DNA of 64,000 nt, from positions 997,001 to 1,061,000 of the forward strand of contig JADLSH010000076.1 of the NCBI GenBank assembly GCA_016169945.1, given 5' to 3'. Source of the DNA: Trachythela sp. YZ-2020. Taxonomy: Eukaryota; Cnidaria; Anthozoa; Malacalcyonacea; Clavulariidae. Each line of letters opens with the position of its first letter. Within the stretch, counting starts at the first letter, position 1. Shown in pieces: positions 10,963 through 23,859 of the stretch. Below the pieces are notes generated by a model that was not told where the DNA came from, made no database searches, and was given only the letters and a program-made list of their open reading frames with translations. The position numbers and the translations under genes are program-made.

Positions 10963-11695
10963 GCACACTATTAAATAGGGATTTCGAAAATCAAATGCGG
11001 TTTTTACAACTTTATTGAGTTTCTTACTCATTGGCGAGCGGATTTCCCGACAGGCTTATTGCCCAATTTATAGGGTATCCAAGGTACCTAAAATTTTAAC
11101 GTCCTTATCCGAGAAGATGCGAAAGTCTAACCATTTACTGATGTCAATGTAAAGGTAGCACTTTCTCCTCAATTATTTTAAGATTATGAAGGAATTGGAA
11201 AAGAAAGATTAAATTTTAGATTACTTGGGCAGCACTAAGGAAGAACTTCAGTCCTACATTGAATGCCTGGGATGTGAAAAAGAAAAGCAGAACTCTAAAA
11301 TGTCTGGTTTGCAGACTCTTTGGTAGAATCTTTGGTGAAAATTTGACTGATTACCAACCTCAAGACAGGATACTCAAAAAAAATCAACAGTTATCCAGAG
11401 ACTTGTCTTTAAAACAATCGGAAATGGAAGAGGAAATGAAAAAATTGCACCACAAATGTAAATCTCTTGAAGAGAAAAACTCAATGTTACTATGTAGACT
11501 TGCAGCATTAAACAAGAATATCGAAAGTTGAAGTAGCGATAATGAAACAACTGAATCAAGCTCACCTGCATGGACTGCCAACATTCCAACATTGAATAAA
11601 TTCCAGCCGAATCCATCAGAGAAGAACCTACTACTCCATATCAATCCTCTTCTAGTCGGCCAGCCAAGAGTTCAAAATATGCTCCTAAAATATTT

Positions 11696-13466
11696 CGATG
11701 GCAATTTTATGTTAGAAGCTGGTAACAACCATATTCATACTCAGGTAGATGTAAGGAACAAGGTTTGAGGTGTTACCAAGTCGAAATCTTAAATTTTGAG
11801 TGAAAAAATATGATATTTCTAAGCCTCCTTCCCGCGAAATCGCGGTAGTTTAACTTCAAACGATTACCGACAATTCTGCTGCTATGAGACAGCTTCTTTG
11901 CTCTGATTGGCTATCGGCATTGGTTCCTAAATTGGTCAGCCAATGAGCGAACGTCGAAAAGTCCTGACGCTTCCGGTTTTTGCAACACACGAGGTAAACA
12001 ACATCAAAGTACAAGAAAGAAATATGCTATTTATATGATTTTAATGATATTTAGGTAAGATTTTTCGTGTTAATGCGATCAATATTATCTATACCCAATT
12101 GTTCTTTGTTTAGTTACACTGATTTAGACCCCTTTGCCCGCATTTGCTTGATTATCGCCGCTGCCTATATCTTGTGAAGTCAATATAGTTTAATACAGCC
12201 AGTACAAAAAATATAGTGCACAAAATATTGTACTGTCTGAGCGGAAAAAGTAGGACTGTTTTATTCAATCGATACTATCTCATTTCTCGACTTATTGAAT
12301 CATCAGAGAGTATTCTTATAATTTCAACAAGATTTTACCGCACTGTTCAGTGCAATTCTTTAGCCTTTGGTTTAAACTGGCGGTGGAAGCAAGTTGCAGC
12401 TGTTTGTCTCGGACTGACATCAAATTCCTGTGTTCGAAATTAATGAAATAGATAGTTGTCCCTATTTATTATAAAAATAATATATCATCCCCAATGATAA
12501 CAGGTCTCGTAAGCCATTATAGAAGTTAGAACTTTAAAAAATTTCCGTGCTTGAGTTTGTTCACGAACAAATACATCACTGTTATTGAATATAATTGACA
12601 AATTGCAAAGTACAATTTATATTGTTAGTTCCATTCAAAAGCCTAATATGTTTCTAACAGTTAACATTAAAATATAAAAATATATATACAATAGTTTCTT
12701 AATATAGTCATTTTAGTCAAATGCGTTTGTGTTTATAATTACAGGCTACAGCGATAGACATTGAATAATACAGGCTAGCCTTGATATAGCTCAGTGCAAA
12801 TGAAATATAGTATACAACAATCAAAAACAGACGGGAGTCTACTGTAGTTAGAGACAATCGGGTAAATCGTTAAATACACTTCCATCTGATACACAATGTG
12901 AGAGTATGGTTTCAAACATTGACTGAACAAAATTCAACAAAGATTGGATACAGTATAAAATATTTAAAATATTTTAGCTCGAGCAATTCAGGCCGGACAA
13001 AATACAAAACATTTTGGCACGATACTCAGTAATTAAGCAAATGCTGGAAAAACAGGGGCTGTATCAGTATAGATAATATTGATCGCATTAACACGAAAAA
13101 TCTTACCTAAATATCATTAAAATCGTATAAATAGCATATTTCTTTCTTGTACTTTGATGTTGTTTACCTCGTGTGTTGCAAAAACCGGAAGCGTCAGGAC
13201 TTTTCGACGTTCGCTCATTGGCTGACTAATTTCGGAACCAATGCCAATAGCCAATCAGAGCAAAGAAGTCTGTCTCACATCAGCAGAATTGTCGGTAATC
13301 GTTTGAAGTTAAACTACCGCGATTTCGCGGGAAGGAGGCTTAGAAATATCATATTTTTTCACTCAAAATTTAAGATTTCGACTTGGTAACACCTCAAACC
13401 TTGTTCCTTACATCTATCTGAGTATGAATATGATTGTTACTAGCTTCTAACATAAAATTGCCATCG
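11696..13466. mobile_element. 1.77-kb foldback element with ~400-bp inverted arms
   Basis: Left arm 11,696 to about 12,095 and right arm about 13,066 to 13,466 are inverted copies over roughly 400 bp with few mismatches. The outer ends are CGATGGCAATTTTATG and its complement. The 970-bp centre has no coding potential I can support. No clear target duplication is seen at the outer edges. A single, more diverged arm lies at 54,785-55,070. Confidence 0.82.
11875..12005. promoter_or_regulatory. CCAAT-box cluster in the foldback arm, mirrored at 13,160-13,290
   Basis: Within about 130 bp there are several ATTGG/CCAAT cores (TGATTGGC, CATTGG, AATTGG, GCCAATGA), and the mirrored arm repeats them. 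The related arm at 54,825-54,880 keeps TCATTGG and CCAATCAGAGC. Clustered NF-Y-type boxes are typical of TATA-less or bidirectional promoters. Promoter function is inference. Confidence 0.5.
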
Positions 13467-13999
13467 AGTTGCAAGATATGATGACTTGGCCGGCCGTCTA
13501 TTCAGAACAGCAATCAATTCCATCCGACCAAAACAACAATCAAAGAAATGATGCTGATATAGTCATAATATGCGATAGTAATGGCCGACATCTAAAACCA
13601 TCATTATTATGTCCTAACAGCAAAACAAGCTATACTCGATGTCCCACCCTTGTGCAGGCAAAGTCAATACTAAATAATACCACATTTACTTCACCTAAAT
13701 CTTTGATTATCCATACTGGAACAAATGACATTGAGCTACAAACGAGGCATTAATATAGAATATATTGTGGAACTAATTCCAACTAACCACCCTGAATGCC
13801 ACATAATTTTTTCATCCGTTCTCCCAAGAAGTGATGAATTAGACAAGAGGGGAATGGACTTAAATAATAGTTTGGAGAAATTATTATCTACAAAGAAGAA
13901 CATCACTTTGTCAAACAACATCAACTCGATATACCACCTGAAAGACTAGAAACATCTCAATGATGTTGGCGTCAAGCATTTCACACAGAACCTGAAGAA

Positions 14000-14790
14000 A
14001 GCCTACTTTAGGAATCCAATTCTGTTCAATATTGCATTTTAGTTTGCACATGGTGCAAATTGTTATTAAAATGGACGATTGCTAATATATGTCTAAAAAG
14101 AAAGAATTTGAACTGTATAAATCACTGTGTCAAATGATTTGTAATGTTGCCCTTTTATACATTCAACCATGCATGTAACCAGAGCTGGCTCTGTCAACAA
14201 ATGGATCATTTCTGGGTATAGATGTAATTAAATATCAACTTAGATTGGATATCTCTGCAAACTCACCTACAATACTGGCCAACATAGCTATATGCTGTCA
14301 TTTTTGGAGCAAAATGGTTCAAAATGCTGTGAAAGCCTTCCAAACGGCTGGTCTGATCCAATGATGATGCTTTTTTAATCCCTTTCATTGGCCTTGGATT
14401 GGTCAGGGCAGTACTTTTTCATGCAATTGTGAATCTGGGAAAATAAATAACAGAATGTTAGAGCTGAGAAGGTGATATCTTGTATAAGGGGGGGGGGGAG
14501 AAGGTAGTAACTAGGAGGATTATATTTATGTAATTTGCTTGCATTTGCTGAGAATTTGGATATTGAATATAATCTTTTTACAATATTATTATCCTCTGAG
14601 ATTGTCATATCCATTATATGGTCATGTGTCGAGGTACACAACTTTGGTGTCATGTAATGTATGAATTGCAACAGGATTGTTGGTGAACTGTTATGTATTC
14701 TCGCTACATTCTTCGGTGATACAGCATGGATAGTAGAAAACACATAAATTACCCGTTCGTTGGTTTTCATTTTTGGATAGTTAAACTTCC
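14000..14790. other. Non-coding stretch, no supported gene
   Basis: AT-rich sequence with a G-run at about 14,488-14,498. The ORF at 14,375-14,770 on the minus strand has no domain or coding bias that I can recognise. Confidence 0.5.
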
Positions 14791-14792
14791 TA

Positions 14793-15545
14793 TAGCCTGT
14801 GTGGCAGGTGTTCTATTGTGGGGGAGGGAGTTTTGTTTAGAGCGCACGCTTTTTTTTGAGAGCGCGCCAGGTGAGAAGTTAGGGGGGGAGAAAAAGCGAA
14901 GGTAGATGTGAAATGAACGCCTGCCCAAATCCTATTCATAAACAAGACTTTTGTGTCCAAAACCTTCAGTTAAATTCCCATTGGCTAATATGCGCTTTCG
15001 TGTCAACACTCAGTGAGATCTGTCAATAAATCTGCTTTTTGGTCTAGACGTGCTTGCTGTTCTGCCAACAGGCTTACAGTGTTTACAATAGCCAAATCGA
15101 AGCTAGAGATTTTAGATGGCGGTACTCAATCGTGTAGTGTTGTGGTACATTATGAAAGACCAGATTGCTGAAGCACAGTCTCTTTGAATGACTGCATGTT
15201 CACTTACTGATACGAAATTAGCTGAAGTATCTCAGAATCCACCACAACTTCTGTTTGCAAGCGAACACCTACAGCGATTTTCAGGCACATCAATTAACAT
15301 AAATTTCTGGAGCGTTAGCGCGCAATCATCACTAAATTCAGCAGCGTTTTTTCATTGGTTATTTGAAGAGGTGTTACTATAATTTCCAGTCGTATTTGTT
15401 TTAGCCTTGTCTCGATTATGAATAGGATTTGGGCAGGCGTTCATTTCACTTCTCGCTTTGCTTTTTCTTCTCCCCCCTAACTTCTCACCTAGCACGCGCT
15501 CTCAAAAAAAGCCCCCCACAATAGAACGCCTGCCATGCAGGCTAG
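14793..15545. mobile_element. MuDR/MULE-type MITE
   Basis: Terminal inverted repeats of about 130 bp: left TAGCCTGTGTGGCAGGTGTT, right reverse-complements to TAGCCTGCATGGCAGGCGTT. Both are followed by a CTATTGTGGGG block, a GAGAGCGCG block, a run of G, and AATAGGATTTGGGCAGGCGT at the inner end of the right arm. Flanks ACTTCCTAT and ACTTGCTAA could be a degraded 9-bp duplication, which fits MULEs. The interior has no transposase. Confidence 0.78.
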
Positions 15546-15547
15546 AC

Positions 15548-15713
15548 TTGCTAAGGCCCAGCAACGAGAAAAATCGTCTCATAATGCTCCGGTTTAAAAT
15601 GTTGAGAGCAAATCATGGAAGACTTCGACGAGACAAACAAGTGTTTGGCACTGATAAAATCCGCCCATATTTTTCTCTGTCTTTTAGCTTCGGGCAATTT
15701 GTCATTGTAACTA
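15548..15713 (-). pseudogene. Partial THAP-type zinc-finger exon
   Basis: The minus-strand frame contains LPEAKRQRKIW, FISAKHLFVSSKSS and MICSQHFKPEHYE, matching the second half of the THAP C2CH DNA-binding domain (W, then CxxHF). The first CxxC pair is absent and would lie in an upstream exon; an acceptor-like CCCTAG sits exactly at the exon's 5' edge (about 15,713). The frame stops soon after EHYE, so this is a fragment. THAP domains occur in P-element and Kolobok-type transposases and in cellular factors. Confidence 0.6.
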
Positions 15714-16568
15714 GGGATCCAAGGATTGTGCAAAGTTTCAAAGAGCCATAAGTTTTGAAGAAAATGGGAGTGAAAATTCAGTAAGAAAAACTAAAGATTA
15801 ATATGGAAGCACTGAAGTACTCTGCGGCGAAGACATATTTTTGTTGAATTTTGGATCCTGTACACCATAATTTACAAGTAATGCAAGTAAATGTTTCAGG
15901 AAAATCTCTCCTTGATCCTACAGATAAAGAATATTTCACAACTCGCCGTGGGAAGTGTATGTGTATTTATTGCTGATGTAAATAGATGAGTCATGCATGG
16001 AATTATAGCTAGTAGCAGTATTTATGTCAAGATTGTCAAGTTCTCATGACATTTGTTTTTCGAAGGCCTATTTTTAACTTCGCTTTTGAAAATCGTGTTT
16101 TTAACACCAAGCGTAAACATACGCAGGCAAATTATGCCCCATTTATAATTACTTGTAACAAGAGACAGACCCTACTAAGCTTTCCAAGAAAATGATCATT
16201 GAAACTTTGCTTTTAGTAAAAAAGATTTTATTTGTAATCTTGAGAGAGGACAAAGTTGTCAAGGCAATGAATGTTGTGGATGAATAGTTACAGTAAATAT
16301 TACGTTGTCGTTGTGTTGAAAGAAAAACATTCGTTAATCGTTATGTTTACGACTTATACTCAGTATTAAGTTATAGCAGGACAAAGAGTAAAGAGTAGTT
16401 ACATGTATGATATAGTTTAGTTTTGTAATATTGCAGGGTTCATATTATTATTAAATGTTGTGTTGAAAATTTTGTTTACAGTAATATGACTACTGTATAT
16501 GTTTGTACTCTATAATTCCCGACTGTCACTTCAAATTTTGCACATGGGCGGCTATTATATATTAGCCC

Positions 16569-17110
16569 ACGTAAAACTCTTTAACGTTTTTCGCCTTGCG
16601 CCGTAATTACGATCGGTTGTTTCAAATGTAAATATCGCCAGACGTGTTTATTCTCTGGCAACAGGACACGCTTCATTCTATAGCTTATGACTTCCTCTTT
16701 AAAATTATATTTAGTTTGTCCCGGTTCATATTACATATCCAAATTAATTTGCATACATGTTCATAAATTATCTAAAAATTTTACAATTATTGTTGAAATA
16801 ACCCTGAATTGCCAGAACAGGATTTAGAATTTTCGAGCAAATGTTGGACTGAAATTGTAGCTCATATAAAAAGGAATATTATTGGAAAGTTTCATTGCAT
16901 TTGAAGAAGTAGAAGTATTTTATTTTATATTTTGAAAGTCGCATGCAAAATGCCGAGATCGTTGAAATTTGATTCCCGCAGCGCAAATTAATTACGAAAT
17001 GCCATATAAGGTCAGTGTTGATTGCTATAAACCAATGAAAATCCGCCATCTGCAAAAATAAGAAGATATCGTCTTACTTTAGTCAGCACCAAACAATAAG
17101 GAGTTAAGTC
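16569..17110. mobile_element. ~540-bp insertion, relative of the element in the hAT intron
   Basis: It is absent from the second repeat-unit copy, where TTAGCCC joins AAGTCGG directly (about 59,890-59,910). The sequence is shared in inverted orientation with 43,237-44,262, including GATATCGTCTTACTTT, the AACCAATGAAAATC block and a stretch ending near TAATTACGATCGG. It is non-coding and about half the length of its relative, so one is internally deleted or the other has a further insertion. Confidence 0.75.
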
Positions 17111-17815
17111 CAAGTCGGAAATCTGAATTGTTTGGTGAAATAGTGTAAAAACTAAGTGTGTATAGTCGGCCACTGCCTTCAACTATAACACCGACACAAT
17201 TTTTAAGGGGATTTTTTTCAAAGCGGAAATACTGTGTAACTTTTGTTTTCCTAACAATGTCAATGACAATGCATATATAAACAGTACTGTTGTTTACGTT
17301 CACACTTCAAACGTAATTATTTATATCACAGAAAATCAGAATTTACATTTATTTTAAAATATTATACATCCCAATACAATTATATCCCATCAATTCAAGG
17401 TATACTGTAAAGTTTAAATTAACACGACTATTGGGACTGCAGGCTTTGCACCACGTGGAGGTTATAATATAAATCGGATACTATAGTCTACACTGTTTTG
17501 ATAGTTCATAATACAGATTACAGATCGAATACACACAGTATACTATATATATTCAGCCATCGACTTGCACAAGTTTATTGACATTGCCACATTGGCATTG
17601 CCCCTATAGTTCACAAGGCTATAGTTGTATTTGAAATAATATAGCCTTTAAACTGCTACCACATTTACCTTCCTTATCATTTATATAATCTGCAAACTCG
17701 CATTCGAGCTACAGTCTTTAAATATTTTGTCATAATCATATTCTCGAAAGCAAATGTCAAATAATATAAATGATAATGTTCTTGTCGCTAGACGCTACGG
17801 TGGCCCAGAGGTGCA

Positions 17816-18240
17816 ATACACAAACACAAAACCGAATACACGAACGCAAATTCAAATACACGAACGCAAATTCAAATACACGAACGCAAAACCAAATACA
17901 CAAATGCAAAATCAAATACATGAACGCAAAACCAAATACACGAACGCAAATTGAAATACACAAACGCAAATTCAAATACACGAACGCAAAACCAAATACA
18001 CAAATGCAAAATCAAATACATGAACGCAAAACCAAATACACGAACGCAAAACCAAATACACGAACGCAAAACCAATACACGAACGCAAAACCAAATACAC
18101 GAACGCAAAACCAAATACACGAACGCAAAACCAAATACACGAACGCAAAACCAAATACACGAACGCAAATTCAAATACACGAATGCAAAACCAAATACAC
18201 GAACGCAAATTCAAATACACGAACGCAAATTCAAATACAT
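17816..18240. repeat. Left terminal minisatellite, 20-bp period
   Basis: About 21 tandem units with consensus near CAAATACACGAACGCAAAAC; variants carry CAAATTCAAATACA in place of CAAAACCAAATACA. One unit is 19 bp, so the array is open in several frames without being coding. It lies just inside the terminal inverted repeat of the 8.55-kb transposon. Confidence 0.93.
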
Positions 18241-18338
18241 AGTTCAAAATATACAAGTAAACAAAGTAAAAGGGTTAGTATCTGCAGGGTCTGTGTATAC
18301 AATACGTACCGCATTCGTAAAGGACGGATTCTCCGAGA

Positions 18339-19484
18339 ATGGAAGAAGCGATCAGATACTATTTCAAAAAAAATTACCAATATAAAACAATAATAGACTT
18401 TTTAGATAAGTTCCATGATATAAAAATATCCAAGAGAACACTTATCAATAAACTAAAAGAATATGGACTGAGCCGAAGAACACATAATGCAAATCGAGAC
18501 CAGGTAAGAGAATGTATCCAACGAGAACTCGACGGCAGTGGTCAACTGCTAGGTTACAGGGCAATGTGGAGAAGACTACAGTCTAAGTATGGTATACATG
18601 TTCCTCGTGTAATGTTGCAAACTATTCTGTGTGAGCTTGATCCAGAGGGATCGAGATTAAGAAAGGCACATCGACTTCAAAGGAGAGAATACTTGAACCC
18701 TGGCCCAAATCACTGTTGGCATACTGACGGCTACGATAAATTAAAGCCTTTCGGTTTTCCTATACACGGATGCATTGATGGTTTCAGTAGACGTATCATG
18801 TGGCTTGAGATTACTAGAACTAACAATAACCCTCATGTTGTTGGAAACTTCTTCCTTGACTGTGTCAAAGAACAACAATGCTGTCCTACAATCTTAAGAA
18901 CAGACAAAGGAACGGAGAATGGGATGATGGCTGCTGCACAAAGCTTTTTACGCCGTAATCATTTAGATGCACTTTCAGGAGTAAGAGCGCATCAATACGG
19001 CTCGTCTCATAGCAACCAGCGAATCGAGGCATGGTGGGCCATGCTGCGTCGCTCATGGTCATCATGGTGGATTAATTTTTTTAAGGATCTTGTTGCAAAG
19101 GGGACACTGGATTCCAGTAACAAATTGCATCTCGAGTGTCTCTGGTTTTGCTTTATTAAGGTACTGAAAAAGGCTCTAAATGAAATTAGAGAATCGTGGA
19201 ACAACCACTACGTTAGGAGGTCACGCTATTACACAGCAAATGGCATTCCAGATCAGCTTTTCTTCTTGCCAGAGTCCGTTGGTACTACAGATTATAAAAG
19301 ATGTATCTACAGCAAGATTTGCAAGAAATTGAGCGCCAAGTTAACCTACCAAATGAAGACGAAACTCATGATGTCTATCAAGAATACTTTGCGTACAGTT
19401 CTGCCATGCTAGAATTAGAAGAGCCACACAACTGGAGAGAAAGCCTGGCAATGTTTGAACGATTGACTGAAGTAGCCGAGTGAC
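18339..19484 (+). pseudogene. RVE-like DDE integrase/transposase
   Basis: It is predicted to cut and join the transposon ends. ATG at 18,339 follows the minisatellite. Residues 10-45 form a helix-turn-helix-like N-terminus (KISKRTLINKLKEYGLSRR). The catalytic core has HTDGYDKLKPFGFPIHG (D130), LRTDKGTENG (D189) and SNQRIEAWWAMLR (E230), in a DD(40)E spacing. The Trp-rich segment and HLECLWFCF follow, then PESVGTTDY. A one-base frameshift near 19,295-19,310 moves the acidic C-terminus into another frame (19,301-19,484, ending FERLTEVAE). Apart from this single lesion the ORF is full length, about 380 residues. I recognise the family as a widespread integrase-core protein of fish and invertebrates. 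Confidence 0.85.
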
Positions 19485-19489
19485 ATGAA

Positions 19490-20500
19490 CCGTTAATTCT
19501 TAGCGATTTTTGAAAGAAACCTATGATAATCATAATGAAACCTATGAGATACTTGCAAACAAGTATTATAAATTTAAAGGCAAAAAAAGAACATCAATAT
19601 ACTTTAGACTTAGTTAATACAACGCTTTGGCGCAACACATTCACAGACGGCGCTTCGAAAATTCCTCATTACTTCATGGCCTACATTTAAGTTGCACTTG
19701 CACTTGGCTTTTGTCTCATGAGCTTTCATATATTATTTAACTCATCAGAAATCTATTCGATTTTGAATTTTCACAATAAAATTTCGCTTTGCGCGAAAAA
19801 TATTAATAAATATAAATCCAGCTTGAGACAAAGATTATATTCTTGTTTACATGCACATTACGATTAATCGGACCAATTTTCAAGTACCCTGAGTACGAGG
19901 TTGGGGTTGTTCCTTTCTTGATATATATTTAAACCAAAACGTTAAAAGGTGGAGTTACTAATAACCAGAGGTTTTGAGCATAGCCCTTCATCAGATGCGA
20001 TTAATCGCAGTATGTAAACGCAACTTTAGGATATTTATATCTTGACCGGAGTAATTAACTCCATCTGTGATATTTCCCTAGTAAGAATCAGCGCTGCAAA
20101 TAATTTCAGCAACTTGAAGGTCATGATGACCAGGGAAAATTAAATTACGCTGGTCAAGTACAAAATCCTACCGGTCAAACATTAACAATTGTTCATGACG
20201 AAAAACAAGAACATTTTCCTTCAGCAACTTAAATATTACACATCAGTTCTTATTGTAGTGTCTTTGTATTTCTTAAGTACATTATATTACTATACTTGAT
20301 ATTACTATACTTGATATTATATATAGATAACTATTACAATATATTATTGTTTATGAACATTAACATTAACAGGAACGTTGTAAAAATAACTGCAACGAAA
20401 AGATGTTTGAGAAACATCATAAACCAAAACACTTCTTAGAGTTAAATATTGGCATGGAGTTATATAATTAAACAACACCTCAAAAGTAGTCCGCTACATA
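19490..20500. other. Non-coding spacer between the two transposon genes
   Basis: Probable shared 3' flanks of convergent genes. AT-rich, with no domain seen on either strand. Confidence 0.5.
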
Positions 20501-22570
20501 TATCCCATTCAAACGATATCGAACGACCAAGCACTTTTTTCCTGAAGAATAGCAGAGAATTCCTCCACCAGTTCGTTATAGCATTGGTAAGTACTGGGAT
20601 CTCAAGCAACAGACCACAAGTATGAGCGATTGGTCGACGAGCCAAACCATCCGGTTGAGTAAAGGAAACTTCTATCTTCTTCCTGGCAAAATAACACTTG
20701 CGCCGGTCGTAAACTGAAGAAATGCCAAAACGTTTCCTCCAAGCGACTTAATGAACCGCTTCAAATGATCAAAGGTATTTCGCTCAGCATCGTTGTTGGG
20801 AGAGGCATGTAGAATTTTAACAACCTTTTAGATGTTGGTTTTATTTGTTCGTAAAACTCACATAGATTTGCTGCACTCTGGAAGCTATCGTGTGTTGAGA
20901 GATCGCAGGATCGGGCTCCAACAATTAGCTACATATCGAGGCCTTTGGATCAACTCTTGATGAGCCAGTTGACAAAATATGCTCTGAATATTCTCTTCGT
21001 TAGGACCTCTGTAGCATTTGTAGCTACTCAATAATTCCATCAGGTCGGAGTTACCAGAGAGGTTGTCTGGATTTTTCAAGCAGTTATCCATTGTGTCCTT
21101 CTCATCTGCTGAAATGTACGTTCTGAAGCTTTCCAACAGCATTTCTTCTGAAATGCTGTCTTCACCCAATATGCAACTGCAAATAAAGGCTGGAGACAAG
21201 GCAAGAGGAAGATTCCTTCTCTGCAATACCCATACAGTAAAAGTCTTCCGATAGCTTTCCACTGTTGCTTTTGGTAATCGTGTTGAATTACTGGAACCTT
21301 AGACGAAGCACCAATTGCCAACGATTGCAGAAACAGAACCCAGAATTCGGTAAAAACGTCTCTCAAAACTCCTGTTCCTTCACCTGCTTCCACACGACCG
21401 TCATTATCTACAACTTTGACAAATACCGATGAATTTAAAATTTTGGGATCTGAGAAGGCATTTATCAAATCCTTTAAGAGATTTGAACGATGGATAAGCA
21501 GGTGAACAGAGTCAAATATATGCTCATGTTGGTCTGCTATTATTTGTTCCAATGGGCCACCTTCAGCTACACACTCTTCTTGCAATGTATTATTAGTTTC
21601 AACTAAAATAAAAAGGAATTTAAACAACAACAGGAATTTAAAGATGTCTTACAAAATGTGAATCTGTTCACATACATTTGATAAATGTATAATTATTAAT
21701 TAAACATTCCTTGTTTCAAGTGTTTGTGCATATTTACCTGATAATAAGCTCTGGGTTTATATTTGTTCAAATTACTTTTTTGGGGCTTATCATTCGGGAG
21801 GATATTTTGACGGATTATTCCTTTCTTAAATTGGGGGTGTAGTTATTTTCACACACAAAACTTGCGAGGAAAATTAAAGTTCTAGCAAGCATGTTTTGGT
21901 TAGGAAACCGATGGGGAGAAACTCAAATTCATCAGATATTTCCTAATTAGTGTATTTAAAGTTTTTCCCACACGAAAATATTCCTTGAAATTTTTTTTTA
22001 CATAATTTTACAGATACTGTGAATCTGTGATGGTCTTGACAAAATCATTAAACCTTTTTTTTGTTTTTGTTGAGGCTATGACATCATATAGGCATGTCAA
22101 CTGATTAGTTATACATGTTGGTACAGTATGGTATTATTAAGAATAACAGACCTTCAATAAGCCATTGCAAGAAATGAGGATCAGGTAAATCTCCCCCTGG
22201 CAGTGGTTGAACTTGGAATGGTGGTAATGCTGGTTCTCCCCCAGACAGTGGTTCAACTGGTGGTGGTTCTACTGCCAACAGTGCCAATTCAGGTTCTTCC
22301 CTTGACAGTGGTTCTTCTGTCAATAGTGCTAATGCTGGTTCTTCAATATTTGTTTGTTTCACAATCAATGGTTCTTCTGTGACATCATCTATTAATTCAT
22401 TTCCAACTAAAAATAACAAAGGAGGATATTTACCATTATCACAAAAAGGTTTCAATATTTCAAGGTACATACAGTATCAATATCTGTTGTCAGACAGCAT
22501 TGCTACAGTAGTCATCACTGAAAGCAATGGTATAATTAACACCTGACACAAATTATTGACACACGTTATA

Positions 22571-23474
22571 CAGGGGCATAAATGTGGGGGTGGTACACCC
22601 CCCAGACACATGCTCCAGTCGGTCTCGAAATGAGGGCAGTCGGTCTCAACATTATGCATCTTTAATTAGATGCGATTCTAAGTTCTAACAAACAGTGACC
22701 GTACTGACCAATTGACCGACTAAATAGTTTCGGAGACCGACTTCAATCATGACAAGATATTAAGATTATGATGAGCGAGTTTACTCGTAAATCGTATTTT
22801 AACGTAATACCGGTAATTACAAGACTATGTGCACATGGTAACGTTTTCGAGTGTTTTCGTTTCTAAATGCATGCCTTGTCAGAAAACGTTGCGAGAAAAA
22901 CAATCAATTTGAACAAGGCGCCAAAACGCTTAAGTTGAAAACGCCACTACGAAAACGCTCAAAAACGTTACCGTTTGCACATAGTCTAATAGTCTACAAA
23001 TATACGACTCAGCGAAAATCCCGCTTCGGCAACTGTTGGACAGCGTTCTTCATCATTAAAATAACAGAATTTTTCGATATGATTAAAATAACAGAATTTT
23101 ATGTGCCGCGTGCGTGGGTTGCATACTTGCGAAGACGCTGTTAATGCTAATTAGATAAAGCGAGAAACATTATTTCACAGATTCACAGTACTTTGTACGT
23201 TCTTGTAAAATTCTTAATAAATAACATAAATTACGTAGTACTCAATTTATAAGTGTTTTCTGACCATCAAAATGCTGCAAAATTTTCCCCCAAAGTCCAG
23301 GAAATGGCATTTCAGGACTCTAGATTGAAAAGTTTCCTGGGAGCATGCCCCGGACCCCCTAAAACCTCGTTCTGCGGCGCTCGGCTCATGGCAGCGCCAC
23401 TCGTATTAGGACGGTGCATCAGTCGGTCTCATTTTGGCTATACATCCTCAAACAAAATCGATATGTACGCCCTG
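22571..23474. mobile_element. hAT MITE in intron 2 of the HECT gene
   Basis: Ends CAGGGGCATA and TACGCCCTG, flanked by a perfect 8-bp duplication ACGTTATA (22,563-22,570 and 23,475-23,482). Interior GTCGGTCTC motifs occur near both ends, and the stretch at 23,280-23,350 (GGAAATGGCATTTC, GGGAGCATGCCCC) resembles parts of 28,590-28,670 and 36,700-36,780. No transposase. Confidence 0.85.
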
Positions 23475-23859
23475 ACGTTATAAAATAACAGTAATTACTA
23501 AATTCAATATAGAAATAATTACATAATATAGTACATACTTTCATAATCCAGCATTTTGCAAATGTACAAATTCACTCGGCTATATGGCCTTCCAAGTGAC
23601 TCCTTGTACTTTTCAACTGAAAATGATTCTTTTGTTCCTGGTAAATATAACACTGTGTCCATATCTGGATATAACAGAACCCAATTATTATTTTCTTCAT
23701 CTCTAAGTTGCTTGTTGTGAGCAAGTTGCTTCTCTACCCCAGCATTTTTCACAATAACATGAGAATCCGATTTTTTAACATCGATTGGAAGAAGAGACCC
23801 TCTTTTTATTCTAAGGTGCTTTCCCTCCAACTCCACAATTCCAATGTTAATCTACAATG

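Larger units (their letters stand above)
11160..13995 (+). pseudogene. Coiled-coil plus SGNH-hydrolase ORF, split by a foldback insertion
   Basis: The left part (11,160-11,695, at least two frames) has a Cys pair (IECLGCEKEK), then a coiled coil with heptad-like Lys/Glu/Leu content (11,355-11,530), a TAA-like break after IES, and a Ser-rich linker. The right part (13,467-13,995) has SGNH-hydrolase landmarks: IICDSNGRHL (block I, Ser in DSNG), IIHTGTNDIE (block III, Asn) and KHLNDVG (block V, Asp/His) after an in-frame TAG at about 13,948. A frameshift lies near 13,735. Together they look like one ORF interrupted at 11,695/13,467. Coiled coil plus esterase is the layout of some LINE ORF1 proteins, which bind RNA; a cnidarian-specific domesticated relative is the alternative. 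Confidence 0.6.

Noticed and set aside
14375..14770. Minus-strand ORF of 131 codons as a gene
   Set aside because: No recognisable domain and lies in repeat-flanked AT-rich sequence.
17754..18393. Long ORFs across the 20-bp minisatellite on both strands (rich in NTRTQNQIHERK-like and RSCIWFCVRVF-like repeats)
   Set aside because: Open frames follow from a repeat unit without stop codons; the 19-bp unit and mirrored array argue against coding selection.
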